In this document: positions 47,501-59,700 of the stretch, piece after piece | Layout: each line of letters opens with the position of its first letter | Numbering within the stretch: position 1 is the first letter of the stretch | DNA from: Oscheius tipulae | Lineage: Eukaryota > Nematoda > Chromadorea > Rhabditida > Rhabditidae | Length of the DNA: 64,000 bases | Assembly: GCA_037178975.1 (NCBI GenBank) | Contig: JASJZH010000001.1 | Coordinates: 3,472,001 to 3,536,000 of the forward strand | Reading direction: 5' to 3' | Position numbers and translations under genes: made by a program | The notes under the pieces: generated by a model | Database searches by the model: none | What the model saw: the letters and a program-made list of their open reading frames with translations, nothing else | What the model was told of the DNA's origin: nothing

Positions 47501-48374
47501 CTGAACACAGAAATAAGAAGATTATGTGAAGAGAGACGTTCAGAGTGTCTGAAATCAATTAGGCTGGTCTCCTAAAGCCTGGCTCGACGGCAAAAGAAAC
47601 AAATGAGTCTTAGACACAAAGTTTGTGCGAAAATGTCATCCCTTCCTCAGGGATATGTTTTGATGCAAGCTGGATTGGCAATTTTACAGCCTTTTCAATG
47701 TGAAACGGAATAAAAAGGACGAAATAATGAGAGAAAATAGAGTATGTTCAGCCGCAAAAGGGATACACAGTCCTTCTTTACGACGGGATCCACTTTGACT
47801 TCGAATATACAACATGGCTACATCGAATACTCAGTGAAAAAATTTTTTGGAAAAGAACTTTGGCTGCTTGGCTGAGTATTTAATGTAGCTACGTCGACAC
47901 AGGTCCCGTCACGATTGGAATGAAAGACTGTGTTTCAACTTTGCGGCTGAACAGACTATAATAACCGCAGCTTCAAAAAGGTACATGGAAGAATACAGTA
48001 TATAATTGCTTGCCCGCCAGTTCAAACAGAAAGAAACCCCTCAATCACAATCAACTTCAATCAGTTTTTCCTTTCTTGTACCTTCTTTTTTTTGTCTAAT
48101 GAAAGAATGTAGCTGTTATACGAACTAGAGACGAAGCTCAGAAGGACAAATTGCTGGGTTGTTCACTCTTTTCCAACAGAAAGCGGTACAGAAATAGAAT
48201 TTCTTCTTTACTGCAAAGTTCCCTCCTTTTCTCGTAAAATGTCCTTACCCGGTTTACCGCGTCCCTAGTTCGCAGAAAAGATCGAATGTCCAGTTCGTGA
48301 ACTGCCTTACAAATGCCTTTATTGGCTTGAGCAAATACTGTTCACTACTACTACCTTTCGTACGCTAAACACGC
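47501..48374. other. Interval between CENP-C and the ShKT gene
   Basis: Divergent promoter space containing the palindromic element. Apart from that no gene. Confidence 0.45.
47746..47952. repeat. 207-bp imperfect palindrome (hairpin or MITE-like element)
   Basis: The left end GTTCAGCCGCAAAAGGGATA is answered by the right end TTTCAACTTTGCGGCTGAAC, its near reverse complement. Homology continues inward: ACACAGTC pairs with GACTGTGT, GACGGGAT with GTCCCGTC, GGCTACATCGAATACTCAG with CTGAGTATTTAATGTAGCTA. Arms are about 85-90 nt with a central loop near 47836-47865. No clear target-site duplication at the ends. No coding capacity. Confidence 0.75.
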
Positions 48375-48827
48375 ATGTACCTTGTGTCTATTGCAATGTG
48401 TGAGTTTCAATAAATTCTCCAAGAAAACAATTCAGTGGTTCTGATGATTTCGTCCGTTCATAGCCAATCTTGTGCAATGAACAGAGGGGAAACGTGGTGT
48501 GGCTGTGGACAGGGGAAGCAGACTCTTGGACGTGGGTTTCTCTCACTAATATCGTCCTAGTTTCCATCCATTTCAGCATGTATTGGAGGGGATTGTCCAG
48601 ATGGGTTTACGTGCGTGTGTGACTACTGTTGTGAGTCTAATTCTTTGGTTTTTTTTTCGAGAAGAAGATATGCAGGCGAAGGCTGTTTCGACGACTGCTA
48701 CGACTGTGCACTCTTCGCCCAATTTTGTGACAATACAAACTATTGCGAGTTGCGACAAAAGTGCAAAAGGACCTGTGGATTGTGCGCCGATGCCACTCCC
48801 GCTCCCGCTGCTGCGAATAACGGATAA
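48375..48827 (+). CDS. Secreted ShKT-domain cysteine-rich protein
   Basis: About 105 aa from four short exons. Exon 1 (ATG 48375) and the next join in phase as a signal peptide (MYLVSIAMLVLMISSVHSQ). The mature part has an N-terminal Cys-rich segment (WCGCGQGKQ, CIGGDCPDGFTCVCDYCC), then an ShKT domain with six cysteines: CFDDCYDCALFAQFC, YCELRQKCKRTCGLC, followed by a Pro/Ala tail (DATPAPAAANNG). ShKT modules are common in nematode secreted proteins; in general they bind channels or simply stabilise extracellular proteins. The Lys-Tyr pair typical of channel-blocking members is not evident, so no toxin role is claimed. Confidence 0.72.
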
Positions 48828-49055
48828 AGCTATTTGAAAACAGTCTTTGTTGACATGAGTCACCTTTTCGTCTTTCGAAAAGTTCTTCTATTTCAAGTGT
48901 TTGAGTGTATTCAAACGAACCCTTCCTTTTCGCTATTCCGTATACCATCAATATATTGCCATTTTGTTTTTTGAAAAAAGGCCGAGAACGAAACAAAAAC
49001 TCTTGTAAACTCTTTTGTTTGTTCGGAAAAGGCTAGTCATTCTTGCTAGCTAAAA

Positions 49056-49547
49056 ATGACAAAAACGCTGCTCGCTCTTCTTTTTACTTTTGGCTTGGGA
49101 CTGAGCTTCGAATGCTACAACGGATGGACATATTTCGAGGTAACTATTTTTAAGAAAATATCTGAAATAACTAAACAGGGTCACCAGTTAGCCACAGGAC
49201 TCAAGACTTGCCGAAAAAGTTACTGTTACAATCTCACTCTGCCTTCTCTCGGTCCCACTAGTATGCAAAAAGTCGGCTGTTCTACCGTACGTTGCACGGT
49301 GAGAAATGAAGCAGACGAGAGTAAACTAGTTCAGATTGCCGGAGAAGGCTGTCACATGAAGACGATCAAAGGACAAGAGGTGAAATACTGCTGCTGCAGC
49401 GGGGACAAGTGTAATTCGAAATACACCGTAAGTGAGGATAATGAGCAGAAAGAAAAATACAACTTCCAGGGCTTGTCGATCAAGGACAAGGTTACCACAG
49501 CTACCATGGACCTCCTGAACTCGCTGTTTAAGCAGGTGTTCATTTGA
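49056..49547 (+). CDS. Secreted Ly6/ET-module-type cysteine-rich protein
   Basis: Signal peptide (MTKTLLALLFTFGLGLSFEC), then ten-cysteine ectodomain interrupted by a 39-nt intron after GWTYFE. Cysteine landmarks are CYNGW, CRKSYCYNLT, GCSTVRCTV, EGCHMK and the terminal CCCSGDKCNS. CCCxxDxCN is the signature of nematode ET modules and of the three-finger Ly6 fold. The tail of about 45 residues is hydrophilic and ends in TMDLLNSLFKQVFI; no clear GPI signal. One N-glycosylation site (NLT). Role unknown; extracellular. Confidence 0.75.
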   Translation: MTKTLLALLFTFGLGLSFECYNGWTYFEVTIFKKISEITKQGHQLATGLKTCRKSYCYNLTLPSLGPTSMQKVGCSTVRCTVRNEADESKLVQIAGEGCHMKTIKGQEVKYCCCSGDKCNSKYTVSEDNEQKEKYNFQGLSIKDKVTTATMDLLNSLFKQVFI

Positions 49548-49664
49548 AAGAATGGATATATTAAACTGGAATGTACATACCCGTGTGGATACAACTATAC
49601 TTGTATTGAATGTTAAAATGACACAAAAATGACCGGTAGTAAAGGATACGATATGGAATTCTAG

Positions 49665-52600
49665 TTAAATATCGCCGCCGTCGTAGTGGACGCATTCGAG
49701 CAGCTCGTCGCTGAACGTGTCTTTCATGATTTTCTCGAAGACGAGACTGAAAAGTTGCTTCTGAACCTCCAATCCGCGGACCGACGAGTGTTTTGGGGGC
49801 ATGACTGTGACCAGACGACGGAGAGCGTCCAGCGATTCGAGGGTTCCGCGGGCCGAGACCAGGATCTTGTCTGAATATATGTTTTGTAATTTCAAGTAGA
49901 AAAAGACCAACTGTTAGGCTGTCGTCGGAGCTGAATATCTGCCAATTTGGTCTTTTCCACAATCTTCTTCGCCACATAATCGTCGTCGGCCGGGATTTCG
50001 TCGCTCAGCTCGAATGTGAACGGCTCCATTTCGCGAATGATCTCGGCCTGTACGGTCCTCTCCTCGCTCTTCAGAGGAAGTTCTTCGAATCGCAAATTGT
50101 AGACCATGTTGTAATAGGTCGTTAGAGCAGCCTAAACTTCAATTATTAGGGTTGACTGGAAAAAAAAAACTGCGTACTCTGTGATATCGCATCCATTCAC
50201 CCCGATTGAAGAGAGATTGCACGCCCAGGATACGGAAGCTGATGAAGTCGAGACGGCTGAACTTGCGCGAGGCGAGGAATTCGAAGAATTTGACGAGAAG
50301 TACGGAAAGACGTCCGAAGACTTCTGGCTGCAGCTCGTCGCGTCTCAGATGAACTGGGATCTATAAGTGCCGATTTCAATCTGGTAAAAAACAGAACTAA
50401 CCGGTTGAATGAGCTGGAGGGCATCGCCATCGAGGGAATTGAATGCATTGGTGAAGTACATGATGACCAGAAGGGAGAGATGTGCCGAGGAGAAACGGGT
50501 GGTGAATAAGCGCAGATTGTTCCCCCATTCGTGGACAATGAACAGCAGTTTGTCGAGGCCTGAAATTCGAATAACGAAGATACATTCAGAAGACAAACCA
50601 TTATATTTGTAACAGTATTTCGTCAGGGGCTCGATTGCACTTTGGAGGCTTTTTCTGGTCTCAAAACTGCGGAACTTTTGGTACCTTTCGCTGTTTTCTT
50701 CGATGTAATCGGCTATTCTTATCTCCAGCAGCTGGAAGAGAGGATTTCCGGTGACCGAGAAGGACTGATCGTCCCGAATTCGGATCTGTTTGATGTGGGC
50801 TAAGACGTCGTAGGCCAGCCACGCGAAGGACAATTTGCGCTCTCCGGACTCTCGAGCACGATCTGATCATGAGGAAAAGAGTAAAACGAGGAACTTACCG
50901 TAGCAGACTCGATAATACGCATATGCCTTCTCCCTCATTCCGTCGCGGATCGTCTTTACTTCACGATGACAGACATTGTACTCGTCGGCGAACGGCTTCT
51001 CCACCTTTTCCGTCGCCACTATCCATCCTTCGAATTCCTATTTAAGATGAAGAGTTTCTAGAGCAAATAAATAAAAAGGAACCTCAAAAAACTCCTTTCG
51101 GAATCGCTTGAATATGTTTGTGACCTTGGTCTCGATGACGTTATTTGTGTTGAAGAAGCTCATGTCGTCCTGGTCCTTGTCCGACAGTCGATTTCGCATC
51201 TCACAGATACATCCCGAGAAGATTTCAGCCTCCGTGCGGATTCCATACGTCTCCATCACTGTCTGGAATATCTCCTTTTCAGGCAGAGCAATAATTAGGC
51301 AATTACTCGAAGCAGAGTGTTGTATTTGGAGAGCTCTTCTTCAGCCGTGACCTTGTACTTCTCCCATCCGTCGACATGTAGATACTTATCCAACTGAAAA
51401 TCGACAAGTTAGGAAAGTTGCAAGAGCAAATCATTAGTGGGGGATGCTACGGACTGTGCTGCTGTTCGTCTTTGTCATTCCGCTGGTAACTGCAGTCTCC
51501 AAAGGTCTACACCACGACGGTTAGTTCTCTACTCGATCGAAATCACTGCTCAATTCACACAAAACGTGGAGGCATTCGCACATATCGACCGATCTCTCCT
51601 GCTCAAGGGAATCGAGCCGAATGGAGCTTTCTGGGAAGACGCTAACCACGTGGGTTAGAAGTACTATTCTTTAAAAAAGTATCTTAGATTGGTGGCAACA
51701 TCGCAGAGAACATGATTAACCGGAAGGGAAGCTACGCGACGTTCTTGAAAATGGCCGAGGACCGCTTCAATCAGAACTGGTCCCCTCCGTTCCGACAGCA
51801 TCTAATCGAAATCGTCACGATGCTCACCAAAATCACTCTCGAGATCTGCAAGGCGGAAAAAAAGAGTACCTATATGGAGAGACTGGAGAAGCCGGTTCGT
51901 CTAGAATACTTATTCGATTCGCCAAGAAGATTTGAGAAAAGAAGAGCAGATTGGATGAGGATGAACAGGCCGGAAAGGAGTTCAAGAAGTACAAAAAGAG
52001 CTACAAGTTTGGAAGAGATTTGCGCGATTTCGGTGAGTTCTAAACAGTTTTTCTCCAGCAAATAATCTACGTGATTTAGTCCATTTGATGACGAATTACG
52101 ACAAAATGAGCGACCAATTCAATACAATAAGATCGTCGTCCACGAGTCTCTCTGTAAGAAAAATGAATGATTTACCTCGATGGGATTAGTCTCGTCCTTG
52201 TCCTCAACAATCTTCATCACGTTCTCGATTCCTTTGATCTCGCGCATAAGTTTGCCAAGGAGACGGGGACTCTGATAAACGGGCCGATTCGTGTCGCTGA
52301 CTTGGAAATCCGGCATTCGTTCTGACTTTTCGGGCGGGATTTCCTCGTCGTCTTCGTCTAAAACGGTTTATTTCAGTAAGAAGACGTACCTTTTTCCCAT
52401 TTCGTAGTCAATGCAGCTGGCGGCTGTCCCGATTTGGTAAAGTCGACAGCTTCGCAGTTCTTCTTGGCCAGCTGGAGACAGACCTTGTGGTTGAGACCGT
52501 AAATGTCGGCAGCACAGAGGAAGGCATTAGCGATGGTTCCGACGGCGTCCTGCATCATGTACTTTACATAGAAATCGGCCATCTTCTGCTGAATGTTCAT

Positions 52601-55600
52601 CGACACATCCTCATCTACTCGTTTCGGAACGGCGAAGTCAAAGGGCTCCTCGTTCCTTTCCAGCAGCAGCTGCTTGTCCCAAATCACGCAATATTCGTCG
52701 CCATCCAGATCCGAGCCAGCCATCTCGTCAGGATGAGTTCGTGGTCCGTGCAGCGGGAATACGATGACGTCTGTGAGATGATGGAGTTCCTCAATATCGA
52801 CGGCTTCGAAAACTCGCACATCTCCGGCCACAATGCAGGGATTCTTCGTCAACAGAACTGGTCCTGGAAGTGTTTGTAATGGCTGATTACATAAAGAAGA
52901 CAAACCTTTCAATACGATCTTGGCGGCATTGGGATTGGGGAATCTGTCGCGAATGCTTTTTGTGACTTGGCAGTAGACCTGGCCATACTGCAGACGTCCA
53001 GTCTCGTCGGCGATGCCCAAAAGAGTTCGGCCGTTCTCGAAAGGAATCTGGATTTGGGCTTTCCGAAGCTGCTTCGCTGTAAACGAAACATTATAACAAG
53101 AAAGAACAATTCAACCTACTAACTGAGAATTTGACAGAAGCTTTGATCAGGGAACGGAAGAAGGGCTCGTTGCTCATCTCGAATCCGGCCGAAGTGCTGA
53201 TTTTGTCGATGTCGACACGACGAGGAAGCTCCTTCAGTCTGTTTCGGCAGACCGTCTCGTCGATCATCTGTGAGGCGAAACCTCTCATCTGTCGGTCGAG
53301 CAGTTGCTCGATCCTTTGTGTTATTCGCTTATGACAACTGTAACCCTGCATTTCCGAGACTTGATCGAGGATGTTGATGAAGGGCTTGTTCAGAGCGACC
53401 GGACTCGGCGAGCTAATCTTTACGATTTCTATGTACTCTTGTCTCGCGCCGTAGAATCTGTAACATGCCATTTTTATTTTCAAAAAGTGCTTACTTCTCC
53501 TGACTGTCCCTCAGTCCGACGTGAATAATCCAATCTTTGGCCACTTTCGCATTGGGCGGACCTCGATCGCGTTTCCTGGCCCAGAGATTGTGATGATCGA
53601 GAGCCGTGTCTACTCCTAGAACGCCCTTCATTCCTCGATAACGGAACTGGTAGCAGGATGGATATCCCTTAGAAATTCCAAAATCCTCGGCAATCTTTTT
53701 GGCAAACTCGCGACTGATACAGCCGACTCCGTCCGTGAATGTGAACGAACCACTGCAATTAGATTGTTGTAGTGAATGGAACAATGTTGGAACCCCATAG
53801 AATTGCGTCCGCCGACAATGTCGTGTATGTTGGCACAGTTCTCGAGCGGCAGTTGGATGCCGCTCTCCCGACTCTGAGTGAAACATTGACCGAGACGAGC
53901 CATCAACTTTGGAATACTTTCAATCTTCTCAAACTTTCCCAGACTCTTACGGACATCGATGATTTGTCGCATTTCGGATGTGGGTGGCATTCGGCCAGCA
54001 TTTGGGTTCTCCTAAATTCAGGTTCATTGCACTTGGAAAAACTTCTACCCTGCGCCATTCTCTGATATCTTGGTAGGACATTTTCTGCATGAAATAGGCG
54101 CCATGGTCGCGCATCTGTGAATTGGAGCTTCCTAGATAGCCGAAATCCATTCCTCCGACGAAGATTCCGTTGACGAGACGGTTTCTCACCGCCTGATCCA
54201 CGTTGAACTTCCCCGTCTTCGTCTCTCGCATTTTTGTACCATCATCGTCCCTATAACAACGCTATTATACATCCAAAAGAACGATGAATCACCGAAAGGA
54301 GACGCGAAGAATGTTTATTCCGTAAGGATCGTACTTTCTCAGTACACGATTAGACATCATCATCTCGGGCACCACGTATAAAGTCCTCGTCGGGGTCATA
54401 ATTATCTGAATTGTTCGGTATGACTACTGTTTCTTAGAGAACTACTACCTTTCGGACTCTCTGATATCCATCACGTGATTCTTCAATGGTCGGAGCTGCC
54501 GGGTTCGCGTCTTCGGCATTGAGCGTGTCGAAAATCTTCGTCAGAGTCTAAAGAGAATTTTCTAACGGTGGAGAGTTCAAAACGAACACTGGAAATACAT
54601 CCTATTCGTTTGCGCTCGTCAATCATCATAATGAGTCGTTCGAGGGCTCTTTCCGTCGTCTGAACAAGATCTACTATTGAAAAATAGAATAAAATACGTC
54701 AAAATCGGCTCGAAGTTTTCCGGCGACAATCTTTAAGAAGCGGAGCCAGTGCTGTTTGGTGATACAGATCTGGTCCTTGACGACGGCGCCTCGCGAAAGA
54801 AGGCATTCGATCAGGTAGGTGAGAACGAAGCGCTTGACCCTCTCTTCCGCCATCTGTTCGCTCGTTCTTCGATGAGCCGGGACGGGGAAGCACTGAAGTT
54901 TGAAGGTATAAAAGTGCTCAAAAGGAAGCTAACGTAGGCGACAAAGTCACGGAAGACGGGCTCCTTATCACTGGTAGGATCCGGCTTGACCCATCTTCCT
55001 TTTCTCTCGATTTTTTGTATCCAACTAAAGTACGGATTGTCGAATTGCATGAAACAGTCTATCATCTGAATGAGAAATTCCGTTGAAGAAGGGCTGAATG
55101 CCTACAGGGAAGGTTCCGAATTCGATTGGCAGACCGATCCTGGAACGAAGACGCGACAGAATCGAGTAAATCTTCTTGTTTTCGATTTTCTGAGCAAGTT
55201 CCAGGGTGAAATAAGGACAGTTGCTGAGCTCTGCGTCTTTCGGCCATTCGTTCTCTCTGCGACCTCGCTTGATCGTCGTCTCTCGGAAGTATATGAGTTT
55301 CGGCTTCTTAACAGTGCCATAAGATGCAATTACGTTTATGATTTACATTCTTGTCGGCTGCCCAAGCCCTGTTGATTATGGGAGGGTTGTTGAGCTCGAA
55401 ATGAAGACGTACCCGTCCATGGCAGAAGCTGTCGTCTATGGCATTGTCGACGATAATACGACGGATTTGAGAGCGGGTAATCTGAATGGCTTGAAACAAG
55501 AAAAGGGAATAGATTACTGTAATCTTGTAATGGGCTCTCTTCTTGACAATTCGACTGTTCGGCTTGTTTCTGTCCTCTTTGTCATTAAGGAAGCATGCGA

Positions 55601-56466
55601 ATTTGACCATGATCATGTCGTTTCTGTCGTATTCGAAATCGACCGTTATGCAGTCCGAGTCGCGGAAGGCCTTAGTCGGGACTCGATCCATCGAGACTTC
55701 CCAGTGATTGAAGTAGGTTCCTCCCTGAATATTGCCCCACATCACGGATCCTAGACAGACACTGTTGTGGCACGAGATGAGCTTTGGGTCGAAACATTCG
55801 TGCGATGGAAAGTTGAGGAGTGGGGTCATTTGTGGTGGGAAGCGCTCCTTCTGGATCATCTCCAGGAAGTCTCTCGTGGCTCTGAGCAGGCTCCTGTTGA
55901 ATTCCTTGCTCGTGATCTGAATAAACTTCATGAGGAAACAGGAAGACAAGATTACCTTATAGGCCAAAGTGCAGTATTTCATCTCACATTCCGAGTTGGT
56001 CTCGTCGGCGTGTTCTTCGTAGCCCTCGTCATATGAAATGTTGTACTTCAGCAGGCACTGAAAACAGGCTGTCAGTAGAGAAATCTAGAGTATATACCTG
56101 TTCGAGACATTCTTTCTGTTTAGTCTTGATGCTCGTAAACCATTCCTGATCGAACTGTCCGTCCTTCTCATAAACATGAGGGATCTCTAATTTCAGTCGT
56201 GTTGTCACGAGCTCCTCGCTGTCCTCAAGTTCCACATATTTCCTATAAAAAAAGAGGAAGTTCATAAAGAAATGGGGTCACTTTTGGTAAATTGGATCGT
56301 CCACCGGGACGAAATGTTTGACAACGCTGCCAAAAAAGTCGTCTGGGGGTTTGGTCGTCCTGAAACACACCGATATCAGTATTTCAAAAGCAATTTTTGT
56401 CATCAATTCCTACTCCAGGAAAAAAGAAAAACCTGCATTTTTGGATGACTTGTGGTAACTTAGGCG
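49665..56466 (-). CDS. ego-1/rrf-1: RNA-dependent RNA polymerase, downstream member of a tandem pair (EGO-1/RRF-1 type)
   Basis: Cellular RdRP that copies target RNA into secondary small RNAs (22G type in Caenorhabditis). More than 20 exons; stop at 49665, the first exon I can place ends at 56466, true start unresolved. The double-psi beta-barrel catalytic motif is DEMAGSDLDGDEYCVIWDK at 52694-52711, with all three aspartates of DxDGDE intact. Nearby conserved blocks: VALNKPFINILDQVSE, CRNRLKELPRRVDID, LQYGQVYCQVTK, GPVLLTKNPCIVAGDVRVFE, DVIVFPLHGPRTHPDEMAG, RPVYQSPRLLGKLMREI, AEIFSGCICEMRNRLSD. An intron (51399-52174) holds a plus-strand gene. The paralogue lies immediately upstream in the same orientation. 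Confidence 0.88.
51444..52189 (+). CDS. Secreted protein of unknown function nested in an RdRP intron
   Basis: Plus strand, inside an intron of the minus-strand RdRP gene. ATG 51444 gives a hydrophobic leader (MLRTVLLFVFVIPL) which, after an intron, continues AFA|HIDRSLLLKG, an excellent signal-cleavage context. Later exons read EPNGAFWEDANH, IGGNIAENMINRKGSYATFL, MAEDRFNQNWSPPFRQHLIE, IVTMLTKITLEICKAEKKST, then DEDEQAGKEFKKYKKSYKFG, and LRDFVHLMTNYDKMSDQ. The last exon reaches TAG at 52189, overlapping the RdRP exon by about 15 nt in antisense. Two splice junctions (after YMERLEKP and the first) are tentative. Helical, lacks cysteines; no family recognised. Confidence 0.6.
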
Positions 56467-56702
56467 CTAAAATAAGCCAACTTGGACAAAAATGTGATTA
56501 GATACAATGTATACTAGCGGCAGAAAACTGCATATAACAATATGCAAACAAATGATTTGGAATCGTTTATAATCATGACACAAAAATTAAGATAACCGGA
56601 GATTCGAATCAAATTGAGCACCGGATGTAACCCGTAATATTTTGAAGATAAAGAATTGACAACAAAAAAAAGCAGGAGGAAAAACAAATAACAATTTACA
56701 GA

Positions 56703-59700
56703 TTATAGACTATCCATGGCGTTCTCGGAAGCCTTGAGGATATTATGCAATGTAATTTTGGGCAAGATTTCAGAGAGCTCCTTCTCATCGTATTTGGAGT
56801 AGAGAGATGGTCGGACAGTGACCAACGACTTCAGTTTGTAGCAGGCTTCCAGCTGTCCTCGGCAGATCACAATAGCTCTATCTGTACATCGTTTACCTCA
56901 GAAAATAGAGTCAAATCCAACCTTTTCTTCCACGGGAAGTAATCTGGCGCAATTTGACTTCAGAAACCGAAGTAGCCCTCTTCAGACGCTTTTCGATGTC
57001 CTTCAAATCAGTTTTCTCTACAATGAACAATGGATTCAAAATGCATATGAAAGAAAAACCTGGCAGTTCGATGACAAACGGATCAAGCTCTCGAAGAGCC
57101 ATCGAGCGCATTTCTACGGACGGAGTGATTCCAAAGTCGTCAAAATTCATGGAGAATGCTACGGTGAGGTAGGTCTTCAGTCCGGCATGATGAATCGGCA
57201 GCCATTCTCCACGGAGGAACGTCGAATTCATGCCGAGTTCGTAGAAGGACAAATGCTTGAGGGTCTTGAATCTTCGAGAGGCAAGGAACTCGAAGAAGGC
57301 CAAAACCAGTTCGCCCTTCTCTCGTGGAACGATGATTCTCTTCGAGGCTGTCAGCTCGGCTGCCGTAGCACGCATGTCAATCTGAAATGTACTGTTAAAA
57401 AAAAAGCTTGAACACAATAGCACCCAGTCGATGAGGGAACCATACTGGATGTTCTCGGATCCGAGGCGTCCGGTGGCGAAAAGGATGAACAAATAAATCA
57501 GATGCTTCTCGGAGAAACGATCAGTGAGATAGTTGTTGAAACGAGCCCATTCTTCTAGAACGAAAAGGACGTCGGTCAGGCCTAAAGATGTTATGAATTA
57601 TTCTTCATTTGAGATAGGGAGCGAACCTTCGTATTGAGTACAGTATTTTTGCAAGACCCTATCCAGACGGCGACGAGAGTCAAAGTTGTTTCTCTTGTTG
57701 ACGAGTTTCTGATTCACTTCCTCGATACGTTGTTGGAGAATCTAGACGCTTTTTATGTGTCAGAAAAAGGAAGCGAGTACCTTTAGAATCGGGCGTTCGA
57801 ACGTTTCAAAGTAAGCGAGATTGAAGACTTTTCTTTGCCGGATATCACAGAGCACGTCGAACATCAACCAGGCAAAGGAAAGCATTCTGACTTGGCCAGT
57901 ACGGAAGGTTTCTGAAAGACTTCTAGTCGCGACTATCAAACTGACTGAATTTCTTGTAGTTGACCATGTAATAGGCGGAAGCCTTCTTGCGAATCTCGTC
58001 AGTAACGCGGGTAGTACGACGGAAGACATTGTCCACATCGCGCTGGTCCATTTCTTCAGTGCACCGACGCCAACCTCCGAACTCGGCAAAGAACTGCTCG
58101 CGGGCCTCTCGCATAATGTCAGTCACACGAGCCTCGATCACGGTTCGCTGGTTGTAATACGAAAACTCGTCCGAGTCCTACAAATACTAGATTATCGAGA
58201 GCAAAATACGAATTCTGCCTTGTCAGTAACTCTGCTTCTGATCTCACAGATGCAGCCCGAAATGAGCTCGGCCTCCGTCTGGATTCCGTGATTTTCCATG
58301 ACGATTCGCAATTTGCCGTTGTAGCTCTCCAGACACTCTTTGGCCTTCTGTTCGTAGTCCTTCCATCCATTGTGCTCCAGCTCTGCATCGAGCTCCAGAT
58401 CCTTTCCCATGTCGGTCTCTTCAACCATCAGCAGCACATCCGAAACCACTTTGATATCTCTGAATCCGTATTTCATGGATCGCTCAAAATGCTGTTACCT
58501 CCACAGTTTGCCCGTGAGACGAGGACTGTGATAGATTGGGCAATAGTCGTTTCCGTAATGGTAGTCAGGATAGCGCTCGGCTTTCTCTGGTGGCAGCCAG
58601 TCAGAGTTATCATCGTCACTGGCACGAATCCATTTGTCACGAAGCCGTTCCGGAGCCACTCCCGATTTGAGGAAGTCCAACGCCATTGTAGCCTTCTTAG
58701 CTAGATCTTGTACTACCTGAAGGTATTGTGTGAATGGATAAGGAAAAGAGTAGAACCTGAGAGTCGATGCCATAAAGATCAGACTGGAAGAGGAGAGCAT
58801 TTGAAATTGTTCCAATATTGTCCTTCTTCACGTAGTCGATGAACGCATCGCGAATGGCATCCTGCATATTCTCTTTGGTCACCGTCTCAATCGGCTGAGC
58901 TTCCAGCTCGTAAATGGCCGGCTCAACATTGCGATCAATCAGCAGTTCCTTGTCCCAGAAGACCGAGTACTCGTCACCATCCAAGTCGGATCCTGAATCA
59001 CTTTTTACAATGGAAACCACAAAAAAAACACAAACCAGCCATCTCGTCAGGCATCGGTCTGGGACCATGAACCGGGAAGACGATAACATCGACCAGATGA
59101 CGGAGTTCGGGAATATCGACAGCTTCGAAAAGACGAAGATCTCCTCCGACGGATGTTGGATTCTTCGTGACCATGACGGGACCGGTCAGAATAGTCTTGG
59201 CGGCATTCGGATGCGGAGAATAGTCTCTCGTGTTGTTCGTGTACTGGACGAAGACCTGGCCATATTGGAGCTGATTCGTCGTATCGTTGACGCCGAGCAG
59301 CGAGCGACCGAGGTTAGCCGGAATTTGGATCTGTTCCTTGTATAGTTGTTTCACTGAAAAAAATGGTTCTCGGAGAAGGGAATCAAGGCTAACAGATTGT
59401 GTAGCGCACACTGGCACGGAGAAGTGAGGCGAAGAATGGCTCACAGCAGAGTTCGAAACCAGCCGTAGCTTTCAACTGATCAATGTCGATTCGTCTGGGC
59501 AACTCCTTCAATTTGGTGCGACAGAAACGCTCCTCGAGCAGCATTCGGACATTGTTACTGATTTGCAAACTCAGGAGGTTCTCGATTCTGTTCACGATAC
59601 TCTGATGACATTCGTAGGTTTGCTTAGCTGAGACCTGGAACCACACAATTATAATGGTAAATAAGAAACTACCCTGATCGAAGATGTTGATAAGCGGCTT

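Noticed and set aside
55070-55754. Plus-strand frames of 101 and 138 codons
   Set aside because: Antisense to RdRP exons that share conserved blocks with the paralogue; no splice or start support.
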